This document shows, in pieces, positions 9,184 to 17,971 of a DNA stretch of 64,000 nt; position 1 is the first letter of the stretch; each line of letters begins with the position of its first letter. Both the position numbers and the translations under genes were made by a program. Source of the stretch: QQWI01 sp964522015 (lineage in GTDB: Bacteria; Bacillota; Clostridia; Peptostreptococcales; Acidaminobacteraceae); contig CAZFST010000024.1 in NCBI GenBank assembly GCA_964522015.1, positions 12,125 to 76,124 on the forward strand. The letters run 5' to 3'. Under the pieces are notes generated by a model. The model had not been told where the DNA came from. It worked only from the letters and a program-made list of their open reading frames with translations, and ran no database searches.

Positions 9184-9198
9184 CACAAGTCCCCCTGA

Positions 9199-9238
9199 AA
9201 ATAAGAATAGCCACACCAGAGTGTGGCTATTCTTATTT
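9199..9238 (-). promoter_or_regulatory. Perfect 18-bp hairpin directly before the hydC ribosome site
   Basis: AAATAAGAATAGCCACAC and GTGTGGCTATTCTTATTT are exact complements around a four-base loop. On the hydC strand the hairpin ends only a few bases before the GGGGG ribosome site and is followed by TTTTC. It could be a terminator for lysA, an attenuator, or a 5' stabilising or sequestering element for hydCBA. Confidence 0.75.
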
Positions 9239-9297
9239 TATCATTTGATAAGGCCTGCGCCAATATAATCAAAATTTTCACATACTTTGTTTGGGTG

Positions 9298-9397
9298 TCA
9301 AAAGTCAAATGTTGAGCAACTGCCTACCATATGATGCACTTACGAATAGTAAGTGATACAGCATATGGTAGGTAGTTCATGCGAAACAGACTTTTGA
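9298..9397. repeat. Large imperfect palindrome between lysA and hydC
   Basis: The roughly 310-bp gap 9184-9493 holds no ORF that I can support. Within it, an outer arm TCAAAAGTC (9298-9306) matches GACTTTTGA (9389-9397). An inner arm beginning AACTgCCTACCATATG at 9318 pairs with CATATGGTAGGtAGTT ending at 9377. The tip is CACTTAC-GAATA-GTAAGTG. The whole can fold into a hairpin of about 100 nt in either transcript. It may be a MITE-like or REP-like relic, a lysA terminator, or a leader structure of hydCBA. Confidence 0.7.
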
Positions 9398-9493
9398 TAA
9401 TCAAACAAATCTTTAATATATTTTTACTTCCCCTTTCATTTGCCTTCTGTTTTTCCTCTGAGTTTTTCCTTCTGTTTTACCCCTTAACCCTCT

Positions 9494-10762
9494 TTACACC
9501 TCATCACGCAGCAGATCCTGATAGGTCTGTCTGCGAATAATCAAATGATGCGCACCATCCCTAACCACCACCACAGCTGGAATTGGCAACCGATTATAGG
9601 TACTGGCCATGGCATAACCATAAGCCCCTGTGGCATACACAGCTAGCAAATCCCCTGTTTCTGGTTTAGTACACTTAAAATTCTTGATAATTATATCCGT
9701 TGACTCGCAACACTTACCGCTAATATCAACAGTTTCAGTCTTTGGCATCTGCGCTTTATTGGCAATGATACCATCGTACTTGGCACTATAGAGCCCCGGT
9801 CTTAAATTATCTGTCATGCCTCCGTCAATGCTGACGTAAGTTTTAATATCTGGAATCACTTTGATATTGCCAATGGTGTAAAGCTGCATCCCAGCCTCCC
9901 CCACCACAAATCGGCCTGGTTCAATGGACACGTGAGGCATCAAGAGCTGTTCTTGCTCCGTAAACTGGGTCAAACGGGCCATCACCGGGTCCACAAACTC
10001 AGAAACACTCAGGGGAGAATCCTCACTAGTATAGCGAATGCCAAAACCCCCACCGATATTCAGCTCTCTTATGTCCACCTTAAACCGGTCTTTCACCTCT
10101 TTGATAATGGGTAAAACCACCTCAAGGGCAGCGATATGGGCCACGGGACTCATCAACTGAGAACCCACATGAAAATGGAACCCTAAAAAGTCAATTTTTT
10201 CAGAATGAACGGCATCTTCAATCAATGGAAAAAGCACGGCATCATCCAGGGGAATCCCGAATTTAGAATCCTTCTTGCCCGTTGAGATATAATCGTGGGT
10301 ATCCGTTGACACGTTTGGGGTTAGGCGAAATAGAACTTTAACGGGGTGAGTGGCGATTTGTTCAATGAGATAGAGCTCCGATGGGTTATCCACCACGATT
10401 CTGCCAATTCTGTGATCCAGAGCATACCGCAGCTCCTCTGGAGACTTATTATTGCCATTAAACTCCACGCGATCTGGAGGAAAACCAGCTGCCAGAGCGG
10501 TATAGAGTTCACCACCACTGACAACATCTAGCCAAAACCCTTGCCCTGCAAGGAGTCTACAGATATATTGGCTGCAAAAGGCTTTACAGGCATAGGCTGC
10601 GTGGGTATTGGGGTATTTATCTAAAAATGCTGACCGTATGGCTTGCAGGTTTTCCAAAATCTTTGTCTCTGAATAAACATATAAAGGGGTACCATAGGTA
10701 GCCGCCAGTTCTAAGGCGGAGACACCCTCCACAAATAATGTTTGATTTTCTTGTGTATACAT
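9494..10762 (-). CDS. lysA: Diaminopimelate decarboxylase
   Basis: About 422 residues; PLP-dependent decarboxylation of meso-diaminopimelate to L-lysine, the last step of lysine synthesis. Fold type III decarboxylase motifs: PLP lysine in YACKAF (Lys about 60), GFHFHVGSQ, the phosphate-binding GGGFGIRY, EPGRFVVGEAG, CCESTD (active-site Cys) and YATGAYGYAMASTYN near the C terminus. The start is the ATG at 10762 with GAAGGAGAAATTC upstream; a TTG 15 bases further out overlaps the ribosome site and is rejected. No lysine riboswitch is recognised in the 178 bp before it. The gene is divergent from the M19 dipeptidase. Confidence 0.95.
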   Translation of the reverse strand: MYTQENQTLFVEGVSALELAATYGTPLYVYSETKILENLQAIRSAFLDKYPNTHAAYACKAFCSQYICRLLAGQGFWLDVVSGGELYTALAAGFPPDRVEFNGNNKSPEELRYALDHRIGRIVVDNPSELYLIEQIATHPVKVLFRLTPNVSTDTHDYISTGKKDSKFGIPLDDAVLFPLIEDAVHSEKIDFLGFHFHVGSQLMSPVAHIAALEVVLPIIKEVKDRFKVDIRELNIGGGFGIRYTSEDSPLSVSEFVDPVMARLTQFTEQEQLLMPHVSIEPGRFVVGEAGMQLYTIGNIKVIPDIKTYVSIDGGMTDNLRPGLYSAKYDGIIANKAQMPKTETVDISGKCCESTDIIIKNFKCTKPETGDLLAVYATGAYGYAMASTYNRLPIPAVVVVRDGAHHLIIRRQTYQDLLRDEV

Positions 10763-10940
10763 GAATTTCTCCTTCAAAAGTAGTATAATAAGTAAGCTTC
10801 TGCTGATGGTTTACTATGCCAAATCTCAAGTGATTTAAACCCGCTTAAACCATGATAGCCCTGTATTGCTGCCATTGCAAGTGATTGATGATTGACCCCC
10901 GGATTTACCAACCCAATCTGTACTAGAACAGAGGAGACCC

Positions 10941-12248
10941 ATGTCTTTTACCATAGATGCCCATAACGATACCCTGATGCGTATCATTGATTTAACAACA
11001 TTAAAACCGGTTAATGATATTGGGGAACCCACAAAGTTTCAAATTGATTTGCCCAAGATGGAAGCCGGGGGCATCAGCGGTGCTCTCTTTGCAGCGTTTA
11101 CCCCAGGTATTGGATCACCGGATTATAATAATAGTGTTCTTTTGGCCATGATGCACGGCCTGGACTGGACCATTGCCAAACATCCCAATCGGCTCTTTAA
11201 GTGCCTTGATACCCGAACCTTGGTGCCGTCTTTGGACCCATCTTTTGACCCGACCTTTACCTCGACTTTAACCTCGACTTTAACCTCGTCCTTAACGGCA
11301 TCCCCCAAAAAATTTGCCATTCAAACCATTGAAGGGGCTTATGGCTGCACTGAAGAAAACGCCTTGGGTCTGATTGATCAGTATGCAGATTTAGGTGTTA
11401 AGGCCATTGCCCTGGTATGGAATCATTCCAACGCCCTAGGAGAAGGCACCGCCAGAATGTTAGTGGATAAAACACCCACCCAATATGGCTTGACGCCATT
11501 GGGGAGGCAAGTTGTTGGTAAGATGCAGTCAAAGGGTATTCTTGTGGACGTTTCCCATATGGACCAAAAAACCTTTTGGGATGTGGCCACCATGACTGAA
11601 GCTCCTCTGATTGCCAGTCATTCAGGGGCTTACACCATTCATCCCCACCCAAGAAATTTGACAGATAGCCAACTGCTAGAAATAAAAAAATCCGGTGGGA
11701 TTGCTTGTGCTATCTTCTATCCAGAATTTTTAGGGCCTGATGCTACTTGTAGCTACACTTTGATTCTAAAACACATCCATCACATGGTCTCTGTGATTGG
11801 CACTAGGCACGTAGGACTTGGGTCTGATTTTGACGGCGCCGATATGCCCCACGACATGCCGGATATCAGCCACCTTTGTAAAATTTCTGACGGGCTTTTG
11901 CAAATGGGCTATTCAGACCTGGAGGTAGCCAATATCATGGGGGACAACCTTCTCTGTGTGCTCAATCAAGTTGCTGTTACACCTGCTCAAGTCCTTGAAG
12001 GCACCTGCCAAGGGATCCTCAAAGGGACCCTCAAGGGCACCATCACCTTGTCCCTAACCCAACATGAATCTGTGATTGACCCACTGTTTTGGATCAATGG
12101 TTTAAGTCATCCTGTTAGCTTTGACTCTGATAGCAATGCCCTTGTGGCAACCCTCTCCTCCCCCTTGCCAGAAGCCTATTACTTGGCCACCTTTCAAATT
12201 GGCAAGGCTGACCCCAAAAGAAAAACCATCATCGTTGGTACCCGATAA
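10941..12248 (+). CDS. Membrane dipeptidase-family (M19) metallopeptidase with C-terminal extension
   Basis: 435 residues. Zinc-dependent dipeptidase of the renal-dipeptidase family. Visible motifs: DAHNDTL at the N terminus, the bridging Glu in QTIEGAYG, LVWNHSNALGEG, VDVSHMDQKTF, ASHSGA, and HVGLGSDFDGADMP. The catalytic part ends near residue 335 at the typical NIMGDNLLCVL. Another 90-odd residues follow, including two short repeats (ILKGTLKGTI) and a beta-rich tail that I do not recognise. Residues about 105-117 are a low-complexity Thr/Ser/Leu insert made by 12-nt tandem repeats. GAGGAG precedes the ATG. It stops 15 bp from the convergent kinase gene. Confidence 0.88.
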   Translation: MSFTIDAHNDTLMRIIDLTTLKPVNDIGEPTKFQIDLPKMEAGGISGALFAAFTPGIGSPDYNNSVLLAMMHGLDWTIAKHPNRLFKCLDTRTLVPSLDPSFDPTFTSTLTSTLTSSLTASPKKFAIQTIEGAYGCTEENALGLIDQYADLGVKAIALVWNHSNALGEGTARMLVDKTPTQYGLTPLGRQVVGKMQSKGILVDVSHMDQKTFWDVATMTEAPLIASHSGAYTIHPHPRNLTDSQLLEIKKSGGIACAIFYPEFLGPDATCSYTLILKHIHHMVSVIGTRHVGLGSDFDGADMPHDMPDISHLCKISDGLLQMGYSDLEVANIMGDNLLCVLNQVAVTPAQVLEGTCQGILKGTLKGTITLSLTQHESVIDPLFWINGLSHPVSFDSDSNALVATLSSPLPEAYYLATFQIGKADPKRKTIIVGTR

Positions 12249-12263
12249 TGGTTTCCATGGGAA

Positions 12264-14480
12264 CTATTCAATTATCATATCACTTTGGGTTGGAATGTCT
12301 TCTTGAGACAATTTTTGAATGGTCACTCTGACTCTAATGCCACCCTCTGGCCGATTTGAAATGGACAGGTTTCCACCTAAGACTTCTTGAGAAATATTGG
12401 TGGCGATGCTTAGGCCTATTCCTAAACTACCCAAATGTAGGGTGCTCGAAAAAAGTGGATCTTGTACTTTGTTGATATAGGCTTCTGGTATACCAGGGCC
12501 ATTGTCATCGATACTGATCACATAGGAATTTTCTGTGATCTGTAAATCAAAATCAATCCGATTGCCTAAATGGACATTTGCACCCACTTGATTCTCTCCA
12601 GAAAAACCATGTTGAATGGCATTGTCAATCACACGGGTTAGGACTTCTACTAATGCGGTTTGATAGGTCAAAATAGTGATATCAGCTTCAAAGTGAATAC
12701 CATAGTCAAAATTGACTGTGGTTTTTTTATTGCTTGCCAATATGGAAATTAAATCAAACACGTTGACATTAGAAGGGGGTACTGTTTCCTTTGTCAAAGC
12801 CAGTGACTCAAAAGCATCAACAATTGTTTTAATGCGATTCATGGCCTTAATGGTAATTTGATTCACATCCCCGACAACTTCCAAGTAGTTTTTTAGGTCA
12901 TTGGTGCTATTGATCCCTCTTTCAATTTGTTCAACATAGTCCTTATGGAACATGTGGAGATAAGACATGGATGAAATAATATTGCCAAGGGGGGTATTGA
13001 TTTGATGGGCGACATTGGCCACTAATCGGTTCAGTGCTTTGTAACGCTCTTTTTCTTTTGATTTCAGTTCTGTAATATCGACTGAAATCCCCAAAAGTCC
13101 CCAATCAACTTGACCAGCAAGTGGAAAAGGTACTTTAGTGATATCGTAAATATGGGACGCGCCTTTGGCATCTACCAGGGTCTGTTCTTTAAGATGTGAA
13201 TCTTGATGAAGCTCAAGAACGGGTACTTCTTGAACACCAAACCTTTCAGCCTTTGAATAAGGGTTACTTGCATAGATAATTTGATCATTGATGCCTTCTA
13301 TTTGATCAACGGTTGTACCAAAGAAATCTGCATAAGCCTGATTCACTGTGACAAAATTCCCCTTAGCATCTTTTGTGAAGACTGGGTATGGCAGTGCGTC
13401 CAGCAACAAGCGCATTTGGCGGTCGTAAATCTGACTTTTCTCCAGTTCTTCACGGAGCTGCTGAGTTTGAATCCTCACACGGTTTTTAAGCACCCGATTC
13501 CACATCAGCACTGCAAAGGAAACTGCTAATGTCAATACCAGCAAGCCAATCAATAGGGATATGATCAAACCGGTTTTATTGGCTTTTTCAATCTTATTGA
13601 TGAGCCATTTTGATTTAATGACATCTAATTGGTCTTTTGGAAAATCCGCCAAAATCTTATCCAGAATCGATAGTAGGATTGGTTCATCGTTGATAACCCC
13701 CATGGACAAATTAAAGGGAAAATCTAATTCAACGGAGGAGTCCCATAGAATATTTTCAATGCTATAATCGTCTGCATAATAGACAACTTGCCCTGAGTCA
13801 CCAATAAAGGCATCCACTTCGCCTAGAGATAGTCGCGTCAACCCTTCTTTGATATCTCGCACTAAAACAATAGAAGCTTCTGGTGCCATCAGTGTTAAAT
13901 AATCAGTGGTGGCATAGCCCCGAATGGCGGCGATACGTTTTCCTTTAGATTTTGACAAATCACCAAATTGTGGTGTGCCCTCACGGATATACATTTTAGT
14001 TGGCATCACTAAGTAAGCCTTTGTAAAACTTAAAAATTCACGTCTAGACTCCGTTGCCATAATGGCAGAAATCATGTCGATTTCTTTGGACCTTGAAGCC
14101 TCTACAACCTCTTGCCAGGTACTATAGGTGATGTATTCAAATCTAAGATCATACCTTGTCTCAATAGCTTCTAAAAGGTCAACTGAAATCCCTCTATAGC
14201 CCCCATTTTCAAAAAACTCAACCGGCGCATAATCAGGATCTGGACCAACTTTAATAACTGGATGTTGTTTAAGCCAAGCTAATTCTTCAGCTGTGAAAAA
14301 TGTCTTTTGGTTTACTTTTGGAATTTCGGTATTGGCGGTTGATGCGAAAGATGGTAAAATGAGTGTTTGAATCAATAATATCAGAGACAATAAACATACC
14401 CATCTAATTTTAGTCGGTTTCATGTTCGCAATGTGTATTGATTCGGTTATTTTAACATCAAATAGACAGGATGCTTTCAT
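12264..14480 (-). CDS. BvgS-like hybrid sensor: SBP3 - TM - PAS - histidine kinase
   Basis: About 738 residues. N-terminal hydrophobic segment (about 28-46). A periplasmic-binding-protein-3 domain follows (about 55-300: LKQHPVIKVGPDPDYAPVEF, GISVDLLEAI, RIAAIRGYATTDYL). Then a TM helix (about 307-330), short coiled coil, PAS domain (about 350-470), kinase core with the acceptor His in ANVAHQINTPLG, and ATP-binding boxes VIDNAIQHGF, IDDNGPGIP and GSLGIGLSIATNI. It probably senses an amino acid or similar ligand. There is no receiver domain and no response regulator next door. ATG 14480 has TTGGAGG; a Met 23 codons later would give a neater signal peptide but has no ribosome site. Confidence 0.9.
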   Translation of the reverse strand: MKASCLFDVKITESIHIANMKPTKIRWVCLLSLILLIQTLILPSFASTANTEIPKVNQKTFFTAEELAWLKQHPVIKVGPDPDYAPVEFFENGGYRGISVDLLEAIETRYDLRFEYITYSTWQEVVEASRSKEIDMISAIMATESRREFLSFTKAYLVMPTKMYIREGTPQFGDLSKSKGKRIAAIRGYATTDYLTLMAPEASIVLVRDIKEGLTRLSLGEVDAFIGDSGQVVYYADDYSIENILWDSSVELDFPFNLSMGVINDEPILLSILDKILADFPKDQLDVIKSKWLINKIEKANKTGLIISLLIGLLVLTLAVSFAVLMWNRVLKNRVRIQTQQLREELEKSQIYDRQMRLLLDALPYPVFTKDAKGNFVTVNQAYADFFGTTVDQIEGINDQIIYASNPYSKAERFGVQEVPVLELHQDSHLKEQTLVDAKGASHIYDITKVPFPLAGQVDWGLLGISVDITELKSKEKERYKALNRLVANVAHQINTPLGNIISSMSYLHMFHKDYVEQIERGINSTNDLKNYLEVVGDVNQITIKAMNRIKTIVDAFESLALTKETVPPSNVNVFDLISILASNKKTTVNFDYGIHFEADITILTYQTALVEVLTRVIDNAIQHGFSGENQVGANVHLGNRIDFDLQITENSYVISIDDNGPGIPEAYINKVQDPLFSSTLHLGSLGIGLSIATNISQEVLGGNLSISNRPEGGIRVRVTIQKLSQEDIPTQSDMIIE

Positions 14481-14497
14481 AAAAACCTCCAAGAAAA

Positions 14498-14549
14498 TGT
14501 GTATAGTGATGATTTTGGAATGATACCCCTAAATCCATCACTATACACA
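14498..14549 (-). terminator. Hairpin between pepF and the sensor-kinase gene
   Basis: TGTGTATAGTGATG and CATCACTATACACA are exact 14-bp arms around a 24-base loop. On the minus strand it follows pepF by 22 bp and is trailed by TTTTCTT and then the kinase's GGAGG, so it is either pepF's terminator or a leader structure of the kinase. Confidence 0.65.
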
Positions 14550-14570
14550 TGAATGACAAACAAAATAAGA

Positions 14571-16391
14571 CTACACTTTATTCAGTAGTGCCTCTAATTG
14601 ATCAATTTCGCCCTTCACCACAGCTAAACCGCCCTCCCAGAATGCCTTTTGTGTGATGTCTATACCCACTAATTTTGCCACACCCTCAACTGACAACTGC
14701 CCTGTCATACCGAGCAACTGGTCGTACTGAGGTAAGAAAGCCTCGCCGGTTTTCTGATAATAAGCAAAAAGTCCTTTAGCAAACAGCAGTCCAAAGGTAT
14801 ACGGGAAATTGTAAAAATTACGCTCGGCATAATAGTAATGGACTTTATTAACCCACATATAAGGATGCAAATACTCTGGATCCAGGGCATCACCGTAGGC
14901 TTGTTTTTGAGCGCTTAACATGAGTTGATTCAACTCATCCACTGAAAGAGAACCCTCTTTACGCCTATCAAAAAGTTCAGTTTCAAATAAATATCTTGAG
15001 TAAATATCCATTATCGTTTGGGCATACCCTTGAATCGAGGTTTCTAAAACCCCAATCATCAGATCATCAGATGCATCACTATTTCTTAAATTCTTCAGTA
15101 GGGCTTGCTTTAAAATCGTCTCGCAAAATATGGATGCAGTCTCCGCTACAGGCATGCTATAAGAACCATTGAGGGGTGTTTGCTTGAAAATTTGTCTGCC
15201 GTGATACCCATGGCCTAGCTCATGGGCTAGGGTGATCACATTATTCAGTGATCCAGTGAAATTCATGAGGACTCGACTTTCTTTGATGGCTGGGATTCCA
15301 GAGCAAAACGCCCCACCGCGCTTACCTTGTTTTGGGGCTACATCTACCCAGTTACCTGCAAAAGCCTCCTCTGCAAATTCCCCATGCGCCTTGCTAAAGC
15401 CATAAAAACTTTCTGTCACGATTTTTTTGGCATCATCAAAGGAATAGGCCTGTGTCTCTTTTGATAGGGGGGCGTGGATTTCATAAAAAGGCAGTCCATT
15501 TTGATGACCAAGGACTCTCGCTTTTGTTTTTTGATAGTTTCTAATCACAGGCAAAAATTCTTTAACCGCTTCTAGCATGGCATCCAATGTTGTTTTTTGC
15601 ATTCTAGCATCAAATAAGGTTCTATCCAACACGGATTCAAAACCCCGTAAGGCGGTTTCTGTGATCACTTCGCCTTTTATGGCGTTAAGAGCCCCTGCAG
15701 ATGCTAGTTCGATTTTTGAGTATGCGTCTAACTCTGCTAAATAGCCATCTTTTCTAATTTTTCCATCAGCATTAAAAGCTAAATTTCTCGCACTCTGAAG
15801 GGGTAATGTTTTAGTTTCGCCTTCAATATCAAGGGTGACTATCAAACCAGAAGTCAGTTGTCCCTGCATGGTGCTCCATGCATCAGAACCAGTCTCTTTG
15901 AGTTTAGCCAGTACAACCTCAACCCCTTCACTTTGCAAATGTGCTGTTTGATTTAGCAGTTCTTGAAGATGGAATTTGTGAGCCTTTAAGACTTCAGTTT
16001 GCTCAATGGTCTCAAGAAGCATTTGTGTCGGTTGACTTTTCAGATAATGTTTAAAGGCAACCTGTGGCGCTGTTCCCCTATTTGATAAGCTTCTCAGCTG
16101 CTCTAGATGGCCTTGGGCTATGCTATCCCTAGTGTTGGTTGCAGTGGTTAATGATGCAAAACTCATTAACCGTCCCCCTAGTAATTTTATGGCGCTTGAT
16201 AGATTTATGTAAATCTCTAAGTTTTTCTTGAGTGCTGCCTGCGCTTCCAATTGATCTTCTGCTTGTTTCTCAGAAATCAGTGAAGCCCCCCATGCTTCTA
16301 ATTCCCCTAGCATAGCAATGTACTTTTCACAATCTGCTTTAAAATCCGATGCTTCAAAACCAAGATAGAGTGGTGTTAGATTCCAATTCAT
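14571..16391 (-). CDS. pepF: Oligoendopeptidase F-family (M3B) metallopeptidase
   Basis: 606 residues, the usual PepF size. Cytoplasmic zinc peptidase that trims short peptides. The zinc motif HELGHGYHG lies near residue 388, with the third ligand Glu in SMPVAETASIFCE. Other family signatures are GKRGGAFCSG and the C-terminal YPYTFG-like segment (NFPYTFGLLFAKGLF). An AAAAGGAGC site precedes the ATG. A tRNA gene lies 180 bp upstream on the same strand. The gene is complete. Confidence 0.94.
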   Translation of the reverse strand: MNWNLTPLYLGFEASDFKADCEKYIAMLGELEAWGASLISEKQAEDQLEAQAALKKNLEIYINLSSAIKLLGGRLMSFASLTTATNTRDSIAQGHLEQLRSLSNRGTAPQVAFKHYLKSQPTQMLLETIEQTEVLKAHKFHLQELLNQTAHLQSEGVEVVLAKLKETGSDAWSTMQGQLTSGLIVTLDIEGETKTLPLQSARNLAFNADGKIRKDGYLAELDAYSKIELASAGALNAIKGEVITETALRGFESVLDRTLFDARMQKTTLDAMLEAVKEFLPVIRNYQKTKARVLGHQNGLPFYEIHAPLSKETQAYSFDDAKKIVTESFYGFSKAHGEFAEEAFAGNWVDVAPKQGKRGGAFCSGIPAIKESRVLMNFTGSLNNVITLAHELGHGYHGRQIFKQTPLNGSYSMPVAETASIFCETILKQALLKNLRNSDASDDLMIGVLETSIQGYAQTIMDIYSRYLFETELFDRRKEGSLSVDELNQLMLSAQKQAYGDALDPEYLHPYMWVNKVHYYYAERNFYNFPYTFGLLFAKGLFAYYQKTGEAFLPQYDQLLGMTGQLSVEGVAKLVGIDITQKAFWEGGLAVVKGEIDQLEALLNKV

Positions 16392-16571
16392 AATAGCTCC
16401 TTTTCTAATTTTGTCCTAAGTCTAGCTTACCAAATCCTATGAGCTCTGGATAGAGAACTTTTGAATCTTTCGCATAAAAGTACCCCTTTCAGATGGATGC
16501 CCTAATGAGCGACCCAAATACCTCTGAAAAGGGCTATGTAAAACATATAGGGCAAATTAAATGGCTGAACT

Positions 16572-16646
16572 TGGAGCTTTGTTGGGGACTTGAACCCCAG
16601 ACCTGCTGATTACGGGTCAGCTGCTCTACCACTGAGCTAACAAAGC
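16572..16646 (-). tRNA. tRNA-Thr (anticodon CGT) with C33
   Basis: 75 nt including an encoded CCA. Acceptor arms GCTTTGT and ACAAAGC pair fully. D arm is GCTC/GAGC, anticodon arm GCTGA/TCAGC with loop CCCGTAA, T arm TGGGG/CCCCA with loop TTCAAGT. The anticodon CGT reads ACG. Position 33 is C rather than the nearly invariant T, and the discriminator is T. An imperfect CCCTTTTCAGA/TCTGAAAGGGG inverted repeat downstream, about 16479-16528, may be its terminator. Confidence 0.93.
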
Positions 16647-16768
16647 AAGCTAAAGCCTAGTTGACTTATACCCACTTATTCTAATACAAACACTTTTTTA
16701 AAACTAAACGAGAATGCCGACGATTTTTCGGGGTATATATTCAATTAACTTGATGTGGAGGATGCAAC

Positions 16769-17848
16769 ATGAGAATTATCAAAATCTCTGATATCGTACC
16801 TGGCACTAGGCTTGGAAGAACCATTTATCGTGAAATCGGCCTGCCGCTATTAGTGAAGGGTACAACACTGACCGCAGGTATTATAAAGCGCCTAGAGCAA
16901 GAAGATATTTGGATGATTTACGTGGACGATGCCATCTCAGAAGGCATTGAAACGACAAATGTCATTTCCGATCAAGCGCTTTTAAAAGGCACCCAAACCA
17001 TGAAGCGTCTTTTTGATAACGTTTCAACACAAAAGGATTTTAGAGATCAAAAGGATAAAGACCTGACCTATGTCTACAATTCTGAACAAGTGGCTGCTAT
17101 TAGTGATTTAATCAACAATATCATCCAAGAACTTTCAGGCAATAGGGATGCCCTTTACCAAATCATGCAAATTGGAACTGTTGACCAATATACCTATCGT
17201 CATAGTGTAGATGTGGCCATCCTTGCAATGTTGATAGGACGGGCCATGGGACTTGATGACAAAAAAATCAAGTGTTTAGGTTTTGGTGGTATTTTGCATG
17301 ACATTGGAAAAGCCCATGTCAACCACGGTGTTCTGGTGAAAAACGGAGACCTTTTACCTGATGAGTGGGAAGAGATGAAAAAGCACCCGGTCTATGGTTA
17401 CAATGTACTTAGGGATGTGATCTCATTACATGGCTCTATTAAGCAAATGGTACTTTACCATCACGAACGTCTAGACGGCTCTGGTTATCCAAACGGGTTG
17501 CAAGGAGATGAAATCAGCGAACTGGTCCGGATTATTTCCGTGTCTGATATTTTTAACGCACTTGGTTCAAACCGCCACTACCGAAAATCCATGACACCAG
17601 ATAAAATCATGGATATTATTTATGCAGAAGCGGTGTACAAACTGGATAGACATGTAATTTCAGCCCTCCTTAAAGTAGTCCATCTTTATCCGGAAGGAAC
17701 CCAAGTTCGCCTAAGCGATGGTACCATTGGCATTGTGATAGAAAGCAGAAAACTGGCCCCCCTAAGGCCCTTGATTCGAAACATTGAAACTAACCATTTG
17801 ATTGATTTAATGCAAGCACTGACCCTCATTATTGAAGAAGTCTTTTGA
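16769..17848 (+). CDS. HD-GYP domain phosphodiesterase (c-di-GMP degrading type)
   Basis: 359 residues. The N-terminal part (about 1-60) resembles the domain often preceding HD-GYP: PGTRLGRTIYREIGLPLLVKG, then a TAGIIKRLEQEDIWMIYV segment. The HD-GYP domain spans about 140-330. All visible metal and signature residues are intact: H in YRHSVDVA, GILHDIGK (His177-Asp178), MKKHP, HHERLDGSGYP and VSDIFNAL. The expected reaction is hydrolysis of cyclic di-GMP to pGpG/GMP. GGAGG lies upstream of the ATG. It stands alone, followed by a palindrome and then msrB on the other strand. A catalytically degenerate paralogue lies at 22603. Confidence 0.92.
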   Translation: MRIIKISDIVPGTRLGRTIYREIGLPLLVKGTTLTAGIIKRLEQEDIWMIYVDDAISEGIETTNVISDQALLKGTQTMKRLFDNVSTQKDFRDQKDKDLTYVYNSEQVAAISDLINNIIQELSGNRDALYQIMQIGTVDQYTYRHSVDVAILAMLIGRAMGLDDKKIKCLGFGGILHDIGKAHVNHGVLVKNGDLLPDEWEEMKKHPVYGYNVLRDVISLHGSIKQMVLYHHERLDGSGYPNGLQGDEISELVRIISVSDIFNALGSNRHYRKSMTPDKIMDIIYAEAVYKLDRHVISALLKVVHLYPEGTQVRLSDGTIGIVIESRKLAPLRPLIRNIETNHLIDLMQALTLIIEEVF

Positions 17849-17852
17849 GATA

Positions 17853-17906
17853 GGGGGACGTGCACTGTCTCACTATTATATGGGGTGACAGGGTGCACGC
17901 CCCCCC
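17853..17906. repeat. GC-rich REP-like palindrome
   Basis: Five bases past the HD-GYP stop, GGGG..CGTGCAC.GTC.CAC pairs with GGTG.CAG.GTGCACG.CCCC around an AT-rich loop. Core halves are CGTGCAC and GTGCACG. Its composition contrasts with its surroundings and resembles extragenic palindromic repeats. It could also terminate the HD-GYP transcript, although there is no T-run. Confidence 0.65.
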
Positions 17907-17913
17907 AGTCGCT

Positions 17914-17949
17914 AAAAATGGCGAGCCAAGGTACCCCTGGCTCGCCATT
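17914..17949 (-). terminator. msrB terminator
   Basis: AATGGCGAGCCA and TGGCTCGCCATT are perfect 12-bp arms. On the minus strand the hairpin is followed by TTTTTAGC, 22 bp after the msrB stop. Confidence 0.88.
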
Positions 17950-17971
17950 GCTTCGTCTTCTGTCTTGTTTT

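Noticed and set aside
9183..9216. Upstream in-frame start that would add 11 residues to hydC
   Set aside because: It lies inside the perfect hairpin and lacks a ribosome site; ATG 9183 has GGGGG and matches the family's N terminus.
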